Shown here: piece after piece, positions 17,113 through 24,630 of the stretch
How the letters are laid out: every line of letters begins with the position of its first letter
Position numbering within the stretch: the stretch's first letter is position 1
Assembly (NCBI GenBank): GCA_029063085.1
Contig: JAIDOW010000017.1
Span: 1-42,531 of the forward strand
DNA from: Lachnospiraceae bacterium
Lineage (GTDB): Bacteria; Bacillota; Clostridia; Lachnospirales; Lachnospiraceae
Length of the DNA stretch: 42,531 nt
Reading direction: 5' to 3'
Notes under the pieces: generated by a model
What the model was told of the DNA's origin: nothing
Seen by the model: only the letters and a program-made list of their open reading frames with translations
The model's database searches: none
Made by a program: the position numbers and the translations under genes

Positions 17113-17929
17113 TATTATGAATACCTTTCTTTCCTGTCTGAGGGAGGATTCTGACGAATACCAAAACCTTGAATTTCCGAATACAACGGAAGAAAAGAAA
17201 ACACTCATCCGTTCACTTATGAACATCCGTATGCCGAAAGCAATACCTGAAAAGCTGCTCCATGCGCAGAATCTGTATTTACAGGAAGAGTCAGTATTAA
17301 AGGGAACTATTCCCCTATCAGAAATCCCTACTGTCAGGGAAACGTATAACAGCAGCCATCCTTTTGCAGATAGAATTTCAATTTGGCAGGGAGATATCAC
17401 AAGACTATGCACAGGAGCCATCGTAAATGCTGCCAACTCCCAAATGCTGGGATGCTTTGTCCCCTGCCACCGATGCATTGATAATGCAATACACAGTGCG
17501 GCAGGCTTGCAGCTCCGGGAAGAATGTAATCATATTATGAATCGGAAACGAATTCAATACGGCAGGCAATATGAGGAACCGGTCGGAACAGCCATCCTCA
17601 CAGACAGCTACAACCTCCCCTGTGATCATGTCATCCACACTGTCGGTCCCTTTGTACATAACAGGCTGACAGAATCGTTACGGCAGGATTTACGCAACTG
17701 CTATGAAAGTGTACTGAACTGCTGTATGGATAATGGGATTGCCTCTGTTGCCTTCTGCTGTATTTCAACAGGAGAATTTCATTTTCCAAATGAAGAGGCT
17801 GCAACAATTGCTGTAGAAACTGTAACAAACTTTCTCACCTCTCATGCAGACTGCGGTATATATAGAATTCTGTTTAACGTATTTAAAGACACAGACAAAA
17901 CCATTTACGAAAAAATCTTAGGGCATTAA
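17099..17929 (+). CDS. Zinc-type macrodomain protein, ADP-ribosyl hydrolase partner of the sirtuin
   Basis: A 276-residue protein with a helical N-terminal extension (~80 residues) and a macrodomain from about residue 90. Visible motifs are WQGDITRL, AIVNAANSQMLGCFVPCHRCID and VIHTVGP, then CISTGEFHFPNEEAA. The Cys-X3-Cys-His-X-Cys cluster in the substrate loop is that of zinc-dependent macrodomains encoded with SirTM. It probably removes ADP-ribose placed by the upstream sirtuin. The start overlaps the sirtuin gene. A strong hairpin begins inside the last codons. Confidence 0.9.
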   Translation: MKQNDIMNTFLSCLREDSDEYQNLEFPNTTEEKKTLIRSLMNIRMPKAIPEKLLHAQNLYLQEESVLKGTIPLSEIPTVRETYNSSHPFADRISIWQGDITRLCTGAIVNAANSQMLGCFVPCHRCIDNAIHSAAGLQLREECNHIMNRKRIQYGRQYEEPVGTAILTDSYNLPCDHVIHTVGPFVHNRLTESLRQDLRNCYESVLNCCMDNGIASVAFCCISTGEFHFPNEEAATIAVETVTNFLTSHADCGIYRILFNVFKDTDKTIYEKILGH

Positions 17930-17946
17930 AGCACCCTAAGATTTTT
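17911..17946. terminator. Strong bidirectional terminator between convergent genes
   Basis: AAAAATCTTAGGG and its complement form a 13-bp perfect stem with a 10-base loop. It overlaps the macrodomain stop and ends in T runs on both strands, so it also serves the minus-strand operon ending at 17959. Confidence 0.9.
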
Positions 17947-17958
17947 GTCCTTACTTTG

Positions 17959-18768
17959 TTATATTTTCATATCCAGATTCGTTCCCGTCTCATCTGCCGT
18001 TTTTTCGTCTTTTACTCGCTCTTCTTTCACCGCTTCCATTATAATCTGCATATCTCCGGTATCCAGATAAATTTCTCCATTTTTTGTCTGCCTTGCTTTA
18101 CCTGCTAAAAACTGCTCCGCCTTTCCCATATTGACCTTATCAGTATTTTTATCTCTTTCTGCCAGCTTTTCCTTCTCTTTATTTTCATCTACTGCCTTTT
18201 CAATAGATATCTTCAATTCCTTCTTTTTCTTAGCAGTCTTCTCTCTGATTCTCTCAGTCAGATTTTCTGCGTTTTTCCGTGCCTCTTCACGAAGCTTTTT
18301 ATTCAGTTTGTCATCACGACGGGTATAACCAAAATGATAATATTTTCCGTTTTCATCCACATAACAGTGGCTGGTCCTTTCCACAACACCACCAATTGCA
18401 TTATAATAAGCCATAACCGTTTTTTCTGCCCGCTCAATATCCTTTATCGTCTGCGTATATTTCTCTGCCGCCTCCGGATCATTCTGCATCTTTTCCAAAA
18501 GTGCCGGATGAATCGTTATGGTTCCTATTTTATTATCCCTTCTCATACTTAGACCAATGCCTGTTTCCAGATTGACAGAGGATACCTGTTTTTGTATGCT
18601 CTTAAGATATTCCTCATTGCTGCTTTTCCGTACAGCTTCCCCTTTTCCCTTAACCTCTTCAGCCTCTTTTGCTTTCTTTTGCTCTGAAATCTCTGCATAC
18701 TTTGTTTTTTGAGATGCATATGTAGCTTCATATACATTGTTGCAGCTGTTTACTCCTGTAATTGCCAT
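17959..18768 (-). CDS. Unknown protein, paralogue of the 5514 and 21971 gene products
   Basis: I use the ATG at 18768, because AAGGAGG precedes it; a start at 18789 would put that site inside the gene. The 269-residue product starts MAITGVNSCNNVYEATYAS and has no signal peptide. The shared core is at about 75-160: GTITIHPALLEKMQNDPEAAEKY as strand and helix, then CYVDENGKYYHFGYTRRDDK. A long Lys/Glu helix follows (about 165-225). It is the third gene of an operon with a LytTR response regulator and a GHKL kinase, so it may be the effector or a co-regulated output. Function unknown. Confidence 0.78.
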   Translation of the reverse strand: MAITGVNSCNNVYEATYASQKTKYAEISEQKKAKEAEEVKGKGEAVRKSSNEEYLKSIQKQVSSVNLETGIGLSMRRDNKIGTITIHPALLEKMQNDPEAAEKYTQTIKDIERAEKTVMAYYNAIGGVVERTSHCYVDENGKYYHFGYTRRDDKLNKKLREEARKNAENLTERIREKTAKKKKELKISIEKAVDENKEKEKLAERDKNTDKVNMGKAEQFLAGKARQTKNGEIYLDTGDMQIIMEAVKEERVKDEKTADETGTNLDMKI

Positions 18769-18822
18769 AATTTTTTCCTCCTTGATCATAAATATTTAAA
18801 GTCCTTTTCTATAAAACACATT

Positions 18823-20262
18823 TTACAGGTTCTTTATGCTTTCCTGTAGCAGCACCACGATACGGAACTCATTCCCTGTGGTCTGTATCTCCATGTCTCC
18901 CATATATTTTTCTACAACATATTTCACATTAGAAAGTCCCATGCCATGCAAAGAAGAATCTTCTTTCGTAGAAATTGGAAGCCCTGTCACACTGTCAAAT
19001 TCTATCTTCCCAGCAAATGAATTACTTACCTCTATAAGAAAAAATCTCTTTTTCTTTCTGCCTGATAACTTAAGAAATGCTTTTTCCCCTTCCACTGATT
19101 TACAGGCCTCCAATCCATTTTGCAGTAGATTGGATATGATAATTCCGATATCATATGCATCAAATCCTGCATCTGCCGGATACGCAAAGTCTGCCTGAAA
19201 GACCACCTTCTGGCGATCCGCCTGCTTTTTCCTGTCATTGATGATTACGTCCATAACGGCATTTCCTGTCTGAAATTCAAAATCAAATTCGTTCAGGCTG
19301 TTATCCATCTTATGGACATACTGTTCCATTTCCTGAAAACTTCCGCTTACTGCAAGTCCTTTTACATTAGTCAAATGATTCCGCATTTCGTGTTTCATCC
19401 GGCGGATGCCCTCATAAAACTGTTCTACTTCCTCCATCCTCTCTTTCATGGCAAGAACCTGCTGCTTTTCCATAAAATGCTTTTCCCTTTCCTGCAAAAG
19501 AACATGATATCTCTGATAAATATAAATCGCCGATGCCTCTCCTGCATACAACAAAAGAGCAATACACGGTATCTTCCATGCCATCTCGTTACGCATTTCA
19601 AACAGATAAAACATCTCCTGTATACCGGGCACTACTACGATATCCATCACCATCAATGCAAACATACGACCTACAATGTTAAGCACAGATAAAAAAACCA
19701 TATCCTGCCCATTCATTTGTAAAGGCTTTTTCACCAGCTTGCTTAAAATAGCAACCATGGTGACGAAAAAAAATGTATATCCGATTCCCTGTAAAAATAC
19801 ACCTATAGTAACCTGATTATAATATCTGGCAATGTCGTGTATACTTCTTCCTGTATCTATATCCGCCAGAAGCAGTCGTTGAATGGGCTGGTAAATCCCC
19901 AGTTCCATCAAAAAACTCAACGCATTCAGATTATAAAACAGCAATATAATAAAAACAGGCTTTACCAGAATATCCAGATAATATTTTAATCCCTTTTTTA
20001 AACCCGAATATTTACCTGTCACTGCCATATAACAGATTAAAACTGCCATGACAAAAAATAAATGACGCAGCCATGCCGGGTGTCCTTTCCATAAAAAGAA
20101 AGTCACATTTACAAAAAATAGTCCAATAAAAATAAATCTCTTTTTTCCACCCTTATTGATTGGGGAAATAATTTCCCACAGCCAGATAAACATGAAAATC
20201 TGTAATACTATCTCATATAACCCGACTATAAATAAACCCAGTTCATAATGTTCTTTTGTCAT
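18823..20262 (-). CDS. Sensor histidine kinase, AgrC/GHKL type
   Basis: A 479-residue membrane kinase. The first ~245 residues hold about six to seven hydrophobic segments. A coiled linker leads to the phosphoacceptor segment (MKHEMRNHLTN, about residue 290), followed by the ATP-binding domain with N-box IIISNLLQNGLEAC and G-box HGMGLSNVKYVVEKY. This is the family of peptide-sensing AgrC and related kinases (HPK10). No precursor peptide gene was seen nearby. It lies 16 bases downstream of its LytTR partner gene. Confidence 0.92.
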   Translation of the reverse strand: MTKEHYELGLFIVGLYEIVLQIFMFIWLWEIISPINKGGKKRFIFIGLFFVNVTFFLWKGHPAWLRHLFFVMAVLICYMAVTGKYSGLKKGLKYYLDILVKPVFIILLFYNLNALSFLMELGIYQPIQRLLLADIDTGRSIHDIARYYNQVTIGVFLQGIGYTFFFVTMVAILSKLVKKPLQMNGQDMVFLSVLNIVGRMFALMVMDIVVVPGIQEMFYLFEMRNEMAWKIPCIALLLYAGEASAIYIYQRYHVLLQEREKHFMEKQQVLAMKERMEEVEQFYEGIRRMKHEMRNHLTNVKGLAVSGSFQEMEQYVHKMDNSLNEFDFEFQTGNAVMDVIINDRKKQADRQKVVFQADFAYPADAGFDAYDIGIIISNLLQNGLEACKSVEGEKAFLKLSGRKKKRFFLIEVSNSFAGKIEFDSVTGLPISTKEDSSLHGMGLSNVKYVVEKYMGDMEIQTTGNEFRIVVLLQESIKNL

Positions 20263-20278
20263 TCACACTGTCCCCACA

Positions 20279-20998
20279 TTACATTTTTTCACTCATATAT
20301 CTCAAATATGTTCTGACAAATTCCTGATATTTGTATTTTGATATCAGAATACAGTCACCATTTGTCATCGTGACCTCACTCCGGTTATATTCTTCCACAT
20401 AGGCAAGATTAACCAGATATCCCCTGTGAGTCCGGAAAAAGTTTTCCTGAAGCTGCTCCTCTAAATCTCCAATTTTTACATAGGAAGAAAAGCTGCCATC
20501 CTTTAACTGAAGCCGTACCTTATGTCCTTCACTTTCAATATAATAAATATGATCAATCGGAATATTTTTTGTAGAATTTGCAAAATGCAGCACTAAAGAT
20601 GCCGGCTTCGAAACTTCGTGCCTGCCAGCTGTTTTTACTGCCCGTTCCAAAACTTCTGTAAATTTTTCTTCATCGATTGGCTTTAACATGTAGTGAAAGG
20701 CCTCTACATCAAACGCATCATATACATATTTCTCATATCCGGTAACAAAAATAATCACCGGCTGTTTTTCCAAATCAGATTCACGAATTTTTCGTGCCAA
20801 AGACATCCCATCTAAAGAATCTGCATCATCTTTCATCTCAATATCAAGAAACAGCAAGTCATATAATTTGCCATCTGCAAGATAATCCTTTGCCGAAGCA
20901 TATTCTTTTATGCTGTATTCACCATTTTGTTTTTTTATTAAAGAAGAGAGATATGTCCTTATATTTTTTTCATCATCACAAATTGCTATTTTCATCAT
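20279..20998 (-). CDS. LytTR-family response regulator (AgrA-like)
   Basis: A 239-residue regulator when started at the ATG at 20998; a start at 21031 would add 11 residues of no known domain. The receiver is complete: ICDDE acidic pair, phosphoacceptor in LLFLDIEM, and the conserved Lys in MLKPIDEE. The LytTR domain starts at about residue 140 (HIYYIESEGHKVRLQL, GDLEEQLQENFFRTHRGYLVNLAYV, MTNGDCILISKYKYQEF). It pairs with the kinase just downstream. It probably controls promoters carrying the GTCATTTC(A/G)TG-like boxes, including its own at 21100-21168. Confidence 0.92.
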   Translation of the reverse strand: MMKIAICDDEKNIRTYLSSLIKKQNGEYSIKEYASAKDYLADGKLYDLLFLDIEMKDDADSLDGMSLARKIRESDLEKQPVIIFVTGYEKYVYDAFDVEAFHYMLKPIDEEKFTEVLERAVKTAGRHEVSKPASLVLHFANSTKNIPIDHIYYIESEGHKVRLQLKDGSFSSYVKIGDLEEQLQENFFRTHRGYLVNLAYVEEYNRSEVTMTNGDCILISKYKYQEFVRTYLRYMSEKM

Positions 20999-21099
20999 AT
21001 TCGTTCCCGCTTTATCAAAATTTACGAACATTTTTCAACTAATGATTTCTCTATCCATTTATTGTATACTTTTTCTGGCATCCTGCCTTTTTATTTCAT

Positions 21100-21168
21100 A
21101 TATCGGAACCCCTGTACTTGTAATTGATAAGCAAGACGCGATTAGACATTCCGACTGCACAAATGGAC
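21100..21168 (-). promoter_or_regulatory. Sigma-D-like promoter with two LytTR-like boxes (regulator-kinase operon)
   Basis: TCCGATAT at 21107-21100, with TCAA in place of TAAA 16 bp upstream. The proximal box is GTCTAATCGCG (21147-21137, weak) and the distal box GTCCATTTGTG (21168-21158). The boxes are 21 bp apart and the proximal one is 30 bp from the -10, matching the other promoters. Confidence 0.45.
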
Positions 21169-21177
21169 ATTTATACA

Positions 21178-21220
21178 ATAAAAAAGGTGCTATACCAAAG
21201 GTTTCCCTTAGTATAACACC
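21178..21220 (-). terminator. Rho-independent terminator of the 21258-23522 operon
   Basis: On the minus strand GGTGTTATAC pairs with GTATAGCACC (one mismatch) and is followed by TTTTTT. It separates the three-gene operon from the regulator-kinase operon. Confidence 0.8.
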
Positions 21221-21257
21221 AAATAAATATATTATCAGTATTTGACAGCAACCATAT

Positions 21258-21875
21258 CTACAGCCTGTATTGATCATTTAAGAAATCCAAAAATTTCTTA
21301 TAATCCATATATCCTTTAAGGTTCCCGGCAGCATACTGCATATCCATAGCCTTTTTTAATACAGTCAGCCAGTTTGTTTTATCAAACATATTCTGATAAG
21401 TGAAACTTCCATAGGTATCCCTGTTATGTGCCTGTGCCATCATAAATCTCATCTGAGCTTCCGGGTATTCTCCAGTTTCCGTCAGGTGACAGGAATATGC
21501 ATACATATCAAAGCTGTCACAGTTTCTGGGGTCTACTTTCGAAATATCTACCATACGCTCTGTAACGTTTCCTTCTGCATCCCATGATTTTACCCTGTAT
21601 ACCGGATGATCCGCATCAAAATCCTGTGGCTTGTAAACAGACACGGAACAACCTGCACATACCTCTGCCCATGCACCAATCAATTTGTCCCCCTCTTCAC
21701 CATCATTCAGACCGTGCAGAACAATTCCGGAGCTTCGTGCCGTTACCGTTCCTGCTTTTACGCTGTCTGCCTGACTTACATAATGGTCAAAATCACTGTA
21801 TGTAGTAATGTCAGTATTTTTTCTGGCTTTATAAGCATCTGGGGATGTTACTGTTGCAATCCCACTAATTCCCAT
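21258..21875 (-). CDS. Unknown protein, third gene of the 23522 operon
   Basis: A 205-residue protein starting MGISGIATVTSPDAYKARK, without signal peptide or membrane segment. The N-terminus resembles that of the first gene of the operon (MGIAGIGADIG) and of the 17959 gene product (MAITGVNS). The middle contains DGEEGDKLIGAWAEVCAGCS and YRVKSWDAEGNVTERMVDISKVDPRNCDSFDMYAY; the end is helical (MRFMMAQAHNR, YMDYKKFLDFLNDQY). I recognise no named family. GAAAGGAG precedes the ATG, directly after a perfect hairpin. Co-expression with sigma-D-like and LytTR control is inferred from the operon. Confidence 0.75.
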   Translation of the reverse strand: MGISGIATVTSPDAYKARKNTDITTYSDFDHYVSQADSVKAGTVTARSSGIVLHGLNDGEEGDKLIGAWAEVCAGCSVSVYKPQDFDADHPVYRVKSWDAEGNVTERMVDISKVDPRNCDSFDMYAYSCHLTETGEYPEAQMRFMMAQAHNRDTYGSFTYQNMFDKTNWLTVLKKAMDMQYAAGNLKGYMDYKKFLDFLNDQYRL

Positions 21876-21890
21876 ATAATACTCCTTTCT

Positions 21891-21918
21891 GACAGCTCCT
21901 CTTGCAGTCGGAGCTGTC
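21891..21918 (-). other. Perfect hairpin just before a ribosome binding site
   Basis: GACAGCTCC pairs with GGAGCTGTC around a 10-base loop. On the minus-strand mRNA it ends two bases before AAAGGAG of the 21258 gene and has no T run. It is not a terminator; it may stabilise the 3' cistron or mark a processing site. Confidence 0.6.
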
Positions 21919-21970
21919 CCCGCTCTCCTGAAAGGTCCAAGCGGATTTTTAATAATTTTTCAATTCTAAT

Positions 21971-22693
21971 CTACAAAGCATTAGTTCCATTGTTTCCTAT
22001 TATAATGTTGGCATCAAAGAATGCTGCTGCTTTCATCTTCAGCATCTGCTCGTTCACAAGCGGATACACATCTCCCGTTGCAATACTTTCATAATATAAT
22101 TTTCTCTGTATCGAAGTTTCCTGCCATTCTTTTTCCTGAAGCTTTTTCTTCTCCACAAACTTATCCAGCTGTTTCTTCATTTTTTTCTTTTTCTCCAGCC
22201 TGCGTTCCCAGAAAGTTTCCTCCGGTTTTAATTCAAACGCAGATGCCGACAGATAACTTTGTCCATAACACTCCTCTTTTGTGGCTCCAAAATGTAAGAC
22301 AGACCAGTTTTTACTATGCCATGCATCAAAAAATGAAAAGTTCGCACGGATTGCATCCAGTACATACGCTTCATATTCCGGATCATTTTTCATCGCTTCA
22401 AAGCCTTCTTCTGTGATCTGTATATTCCAAATCCAGCCTGACTGGGAAGGATCAAGTGGTATCTGGGAAATCTTATCATGAATATACTTCTTATATTCTT
22501 CCATAGACATATCTTTTGCAGAAACAGATACTGCTTTATTAATCTTTGCCAGTTCTTTTATCTCCTTATATCTTCCGGCCAGTTCTTCGCTAAACGCTCT
22601 GGTTCCTCCTGAAGAACTAAGCATCTCATGAGTTCTGGAAAAATTATTGTATGCCTTTGTCATATGATCTACGCTAAATGCATTATAATTCAT
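21971..22693 (-). CDS. Unknown protein, paralogue of the 5514 and 17959 gene products
   Basis: A 240-residue protein starting MNYNAFSVDHMTKAYNNF, with no signal peptide. The core at about 85-165 has the same order as two other proteins here: WNIQITEEGFEAMKNDPEYEAYVL, then a segment with WSVLHFGATKEECYGQ, then a Lys/Glu helix (ERRLEKKKKMKKQLDKF). It is the second gene of an operon; 25 bases separate it from the gene before. Function unknown. The shared core is my own reading by eye and needs a profile comparison. Confidence 0.75.
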   Translation of the reverse strand: MNYNAFSVDHMTKAYNNFSRTHEMLSSSGGTRAFSEELAGRYKEIKELAKINKAVSVSAKDMSMEEYKKYIHDKISQIPLDPSQSGWIWNIQITEEGFEAMKNDPEYEAYVLDAIRANFSFFDAWHSKNWSVLHFGATKEECYGQSYLSASAFELKPEETFWERRLEKKKKMKKQLDKFVEKKKLQEKEWQETSIQRKLYYESIATGDVYPLVNEQMLKMKAAAFFDANIIIGNNGTNAL

Positions 22694-22718
22694 ATATACT
22701 CCTTTCTTGCTTTTATTC

Positions 22719-23522
22719 TCAGTTCATATATTCTGCATATTTCTCCTGCTTTGCAGCATTCTTCTCAAATCCATTCAAAAAATCCGCAAAATCATCCTCA
22801 TCTACCTTATCTTTTAGGAAATCCCGCCAAAAGTTTTCATGTGCTGCAAAATGATAATCGGCATCCGCTTTTATCCGGCTGAGAAAATTCATTACTCTGT
22901 CATATTGGGCAGAATTTTCAAAAGAAACACTCCAGAAATATCCTTCCGTCTGCCCTGCCCTGCGGCAAAAAATTCCATCCTCTGTATACCATGTAATATA
23001 CATCTCATCTGAATCTTTTTCACCTGAAGCCGGATACGTACAGGTAGTAGACTCCGTCACAAGAGAATCCATAACAGATTCATTATCTGTATTTCCTATA
23101 TCCCCATTTGAGGATTCCGGTGTAATGATTCCCGCTGCTTTGGCAAGATTCGTACTATCCTTGGAAGTCACACTGGCAGCTGCTTCTACTGAAACCTTAG
23201 TAGTAGTTTCCTTCTGCCGTTTTGCCTGTTCTTCTCTCATCTGTTCCCTGATTTCTTCCTGAACAGCATCAAACTGTTCCAAAATCCTATTCCATTCCTT
23301 AATTGTAAATGACTGGCTTCCAATCTGGAAACTTGTTTCCGTATCATTATTTTTTACTTTTTCATAAATCTCTTCCATTCTGTCCGAAATAATCTTAAGC
23401 ATTTCTTCTTTGGTATACTCATCCTCTTTGGTATTATCACCAGCCTCCTTTCCTACCTTTGGATTTCCATAAAAGACATCCTTCCAAGAACCGATATCTG
23501 CTCCAATTCCTGCAATTCCCAT
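22719..23522 (-). CDS. Unknown protein, first gene of a LytTR/sigma-D-like operon
   Basis: The start must be the ATG at 23522: AAGGAG precedes it, and the longer frame to 23609 runs over the promoter. The 267-residue product starts MGIAGIGADIGSWKDVF and has no signal peptide. Residues ~35-120 are charged and helical with many Glu, Lys and Gln; ~120-175 is Ser/Thr-rich and probably disordered. The end (about 180-265) holds MYITWYTEDGIFCRRAG, YFWSVSFENSAQYDRVMNFL and a helical tail. It precedes the 240- and 205-residue proteins in one operon. No family recognised. Confidence 0.75.
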   Translation of the reverse strand: MGIAGIGADIGSWKDVFYGNPKVGKEAGDNTKEDEYTKEEMLKIISDRMEEIYEKVKNNDTETSFQIGSQSFTIKEWNRILEQFDAVQEEIREQMREEQAKRQKETTTKVSVEAAASVTSKDSTNLAKAAGIITPESSNGDIGNTDNESVMDSLVTESTTCTYPASGEKDSDEMYITWYTEDGIFCRRAGQTEGYFWSVSFENSAQYDRVMNFLSRIKADADYHFAAHENFWRDFLKDKVDEDDFADFLNGFEKNAAKQEKYAEYMN

Positions 23523-23592
23523 GTTTTTTCTCCTTTCATATTTTTTGATTTTAAAGCAAAAACGTCTCCTCATCCATTTCGCTTCATACACT

Positions 23593-23661
23593 ATATCGGA
23601 AGAATGCATAATGCTTTATTATAGTAATAACATGAAACGACCATAGATTACACGAAATGAC
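23593..23661 (-). promoter_or_regulatory. Sigma-D-like promoter with two LytTR-like boxes (22719 operon)
   Basis: TAAA (23618-23615), 14 bp, TCCGATAT (23600-23593). Boxes GTCGTTTCATG (23641-23631) and GTCATTTCGTG (23661-23651) are 20 bp apart; the proximal one is 31 bp upstream of the -10. Direct repeats at this spacing are typical of LytTR dimers. Confidence 0.65.
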
Positions 23662-23763
23662 TATTCCATGATAATCAGACAAAAAAGAAGCCGTTCCCAT
23701 GCCCTGTTAACAGCTTCTGCAATTACAAATTATTCTATTTTCTATATGTATACTGATAACTCC

Positions 23764-24471
23764 CTATTTTTTCTCTTTGTATTGTGAAAATGTCTGCTTT
23801 ACATACTGATAGCGGGACTTAGGCACTGATAATTCTTCTCCTGTCGTCAGCCTCATAACATAACTGCTGATTTTATCTACATAGCGCATATTTACAAGAA
23901 AACTCTGATGTATCCTGACAAAATCTAAATCTGCCAGTTCTTCTTCAATCTCCCCAAGTTTCTTATATATGCTGTAGGTACTATCCTTTGTATAAAACAG
24001 ATTCTTATGCTTATTTGTTTCAATATAGATGATATCATCCACTTTCAGCGTTGTTTCTCCCTCCACAAAGTGAAACCGGACAGTTTGTTTTTCTCTTCTG
24101 ATTTCTTTCAAAACGCCCTCCATGCACTTATCAAGTGTATTATCCAGATCATCTTTCAGTAAAAATCTTGTAGCTTTCACCTTGTATTCATCTAAAGTAT
24201 CATTCATATAAGATGTAACCAATATGATATGAATAGACGGTCTCATTTCTTTGATCAGCATTGCCGATTTCAGTCCGTCCATTTTTTCCATACTGATATT
24301 CAGAAATATAATCTGGTATCTTGATATTCTCTCCTTATCTTTACAAAGTTCCAATCCTGAATTATATTCTTCTATCTGAAATATCTGCCTCCTTGCATTT
24401 TGATAGTTCTCAAGCAGTTTACACAGATTTCTTCTGTCCTCTGCTTTTTCATCACAAATTGCAATTACCAT
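23764..24471 (-). CDS. Orphan LytTR response regulator lacking the phosphoacceptor Asp
   Basis: A 235-residue protein with an N-terminal receiver-like domain (about 1-120) and a LytTR domain (about 130-232: DIIYIETNKHKNLFYT, GEIEEELADLDFVRIHQSFLVNMRYV, LTTGEELSVPKSRYQYVKQTF). In the receiver the usual FLDIEM segment reads FLNISM, so the phosphorylated Asp is Asn. The switch Lys (LLKDDL) is kept. No kinase gene is adjacent. The protein therefore probably works without phosphorylation. Its own promoter carries the two best LytTR-like boxes in the window, which suggests autoregulation. Confidence 0.9.
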   Translation of the reverse strand: MVIAICDEKAEDRRNLCKLLENYQNARRQIFQIEEYNSGLELCKDKERISRYQIIFLNISMEKMDGLKSAMLIKEMRPSIHIILVTSYMNDTLDEYKVKATRFLLKDDLDNTLDKCMEGVLKEIRREKQTVRFHFVEGETTLKVDDIIYIETNKHKNLFYTKDSTYSIYKKLGEIEEELADLDFVRIHQSFLVNMRYVDKISSYVMRLTTGEELSVPKSRYQYVKQTFSQYKEKK

Positions 24472-24550
24472 GTTGTCCCCTCTTATGCCCTTATATCAAC
24501 CTAACAAAATGATATATTTTATCCATTACTAATTCATCTTTACGTTATTA

Positions 24551-24620
24551 TTATCGGTATTCTTAACACGAATTATCAACCGCAAAAGCATGAAATGACC
24601 ATTTAACCGCATGAAATGAC
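24551..24620 (-). promoter_or_regulatory. Sigma-D-like promoter with two identical LytTR-like boxes (orphan regulator)
   Basis: ACCGATAA at 24558-24551 with a poor -35. Two identical boxes GTCATTTCATG (24599-24589 and 24620-24610) are 21 bp apart; the proximal one ends 31 bp upstream of the -10. This is the clearest example of the arrangement. Confidence 0.65.
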
Positions 24621-24630
24621 TATACACTTT

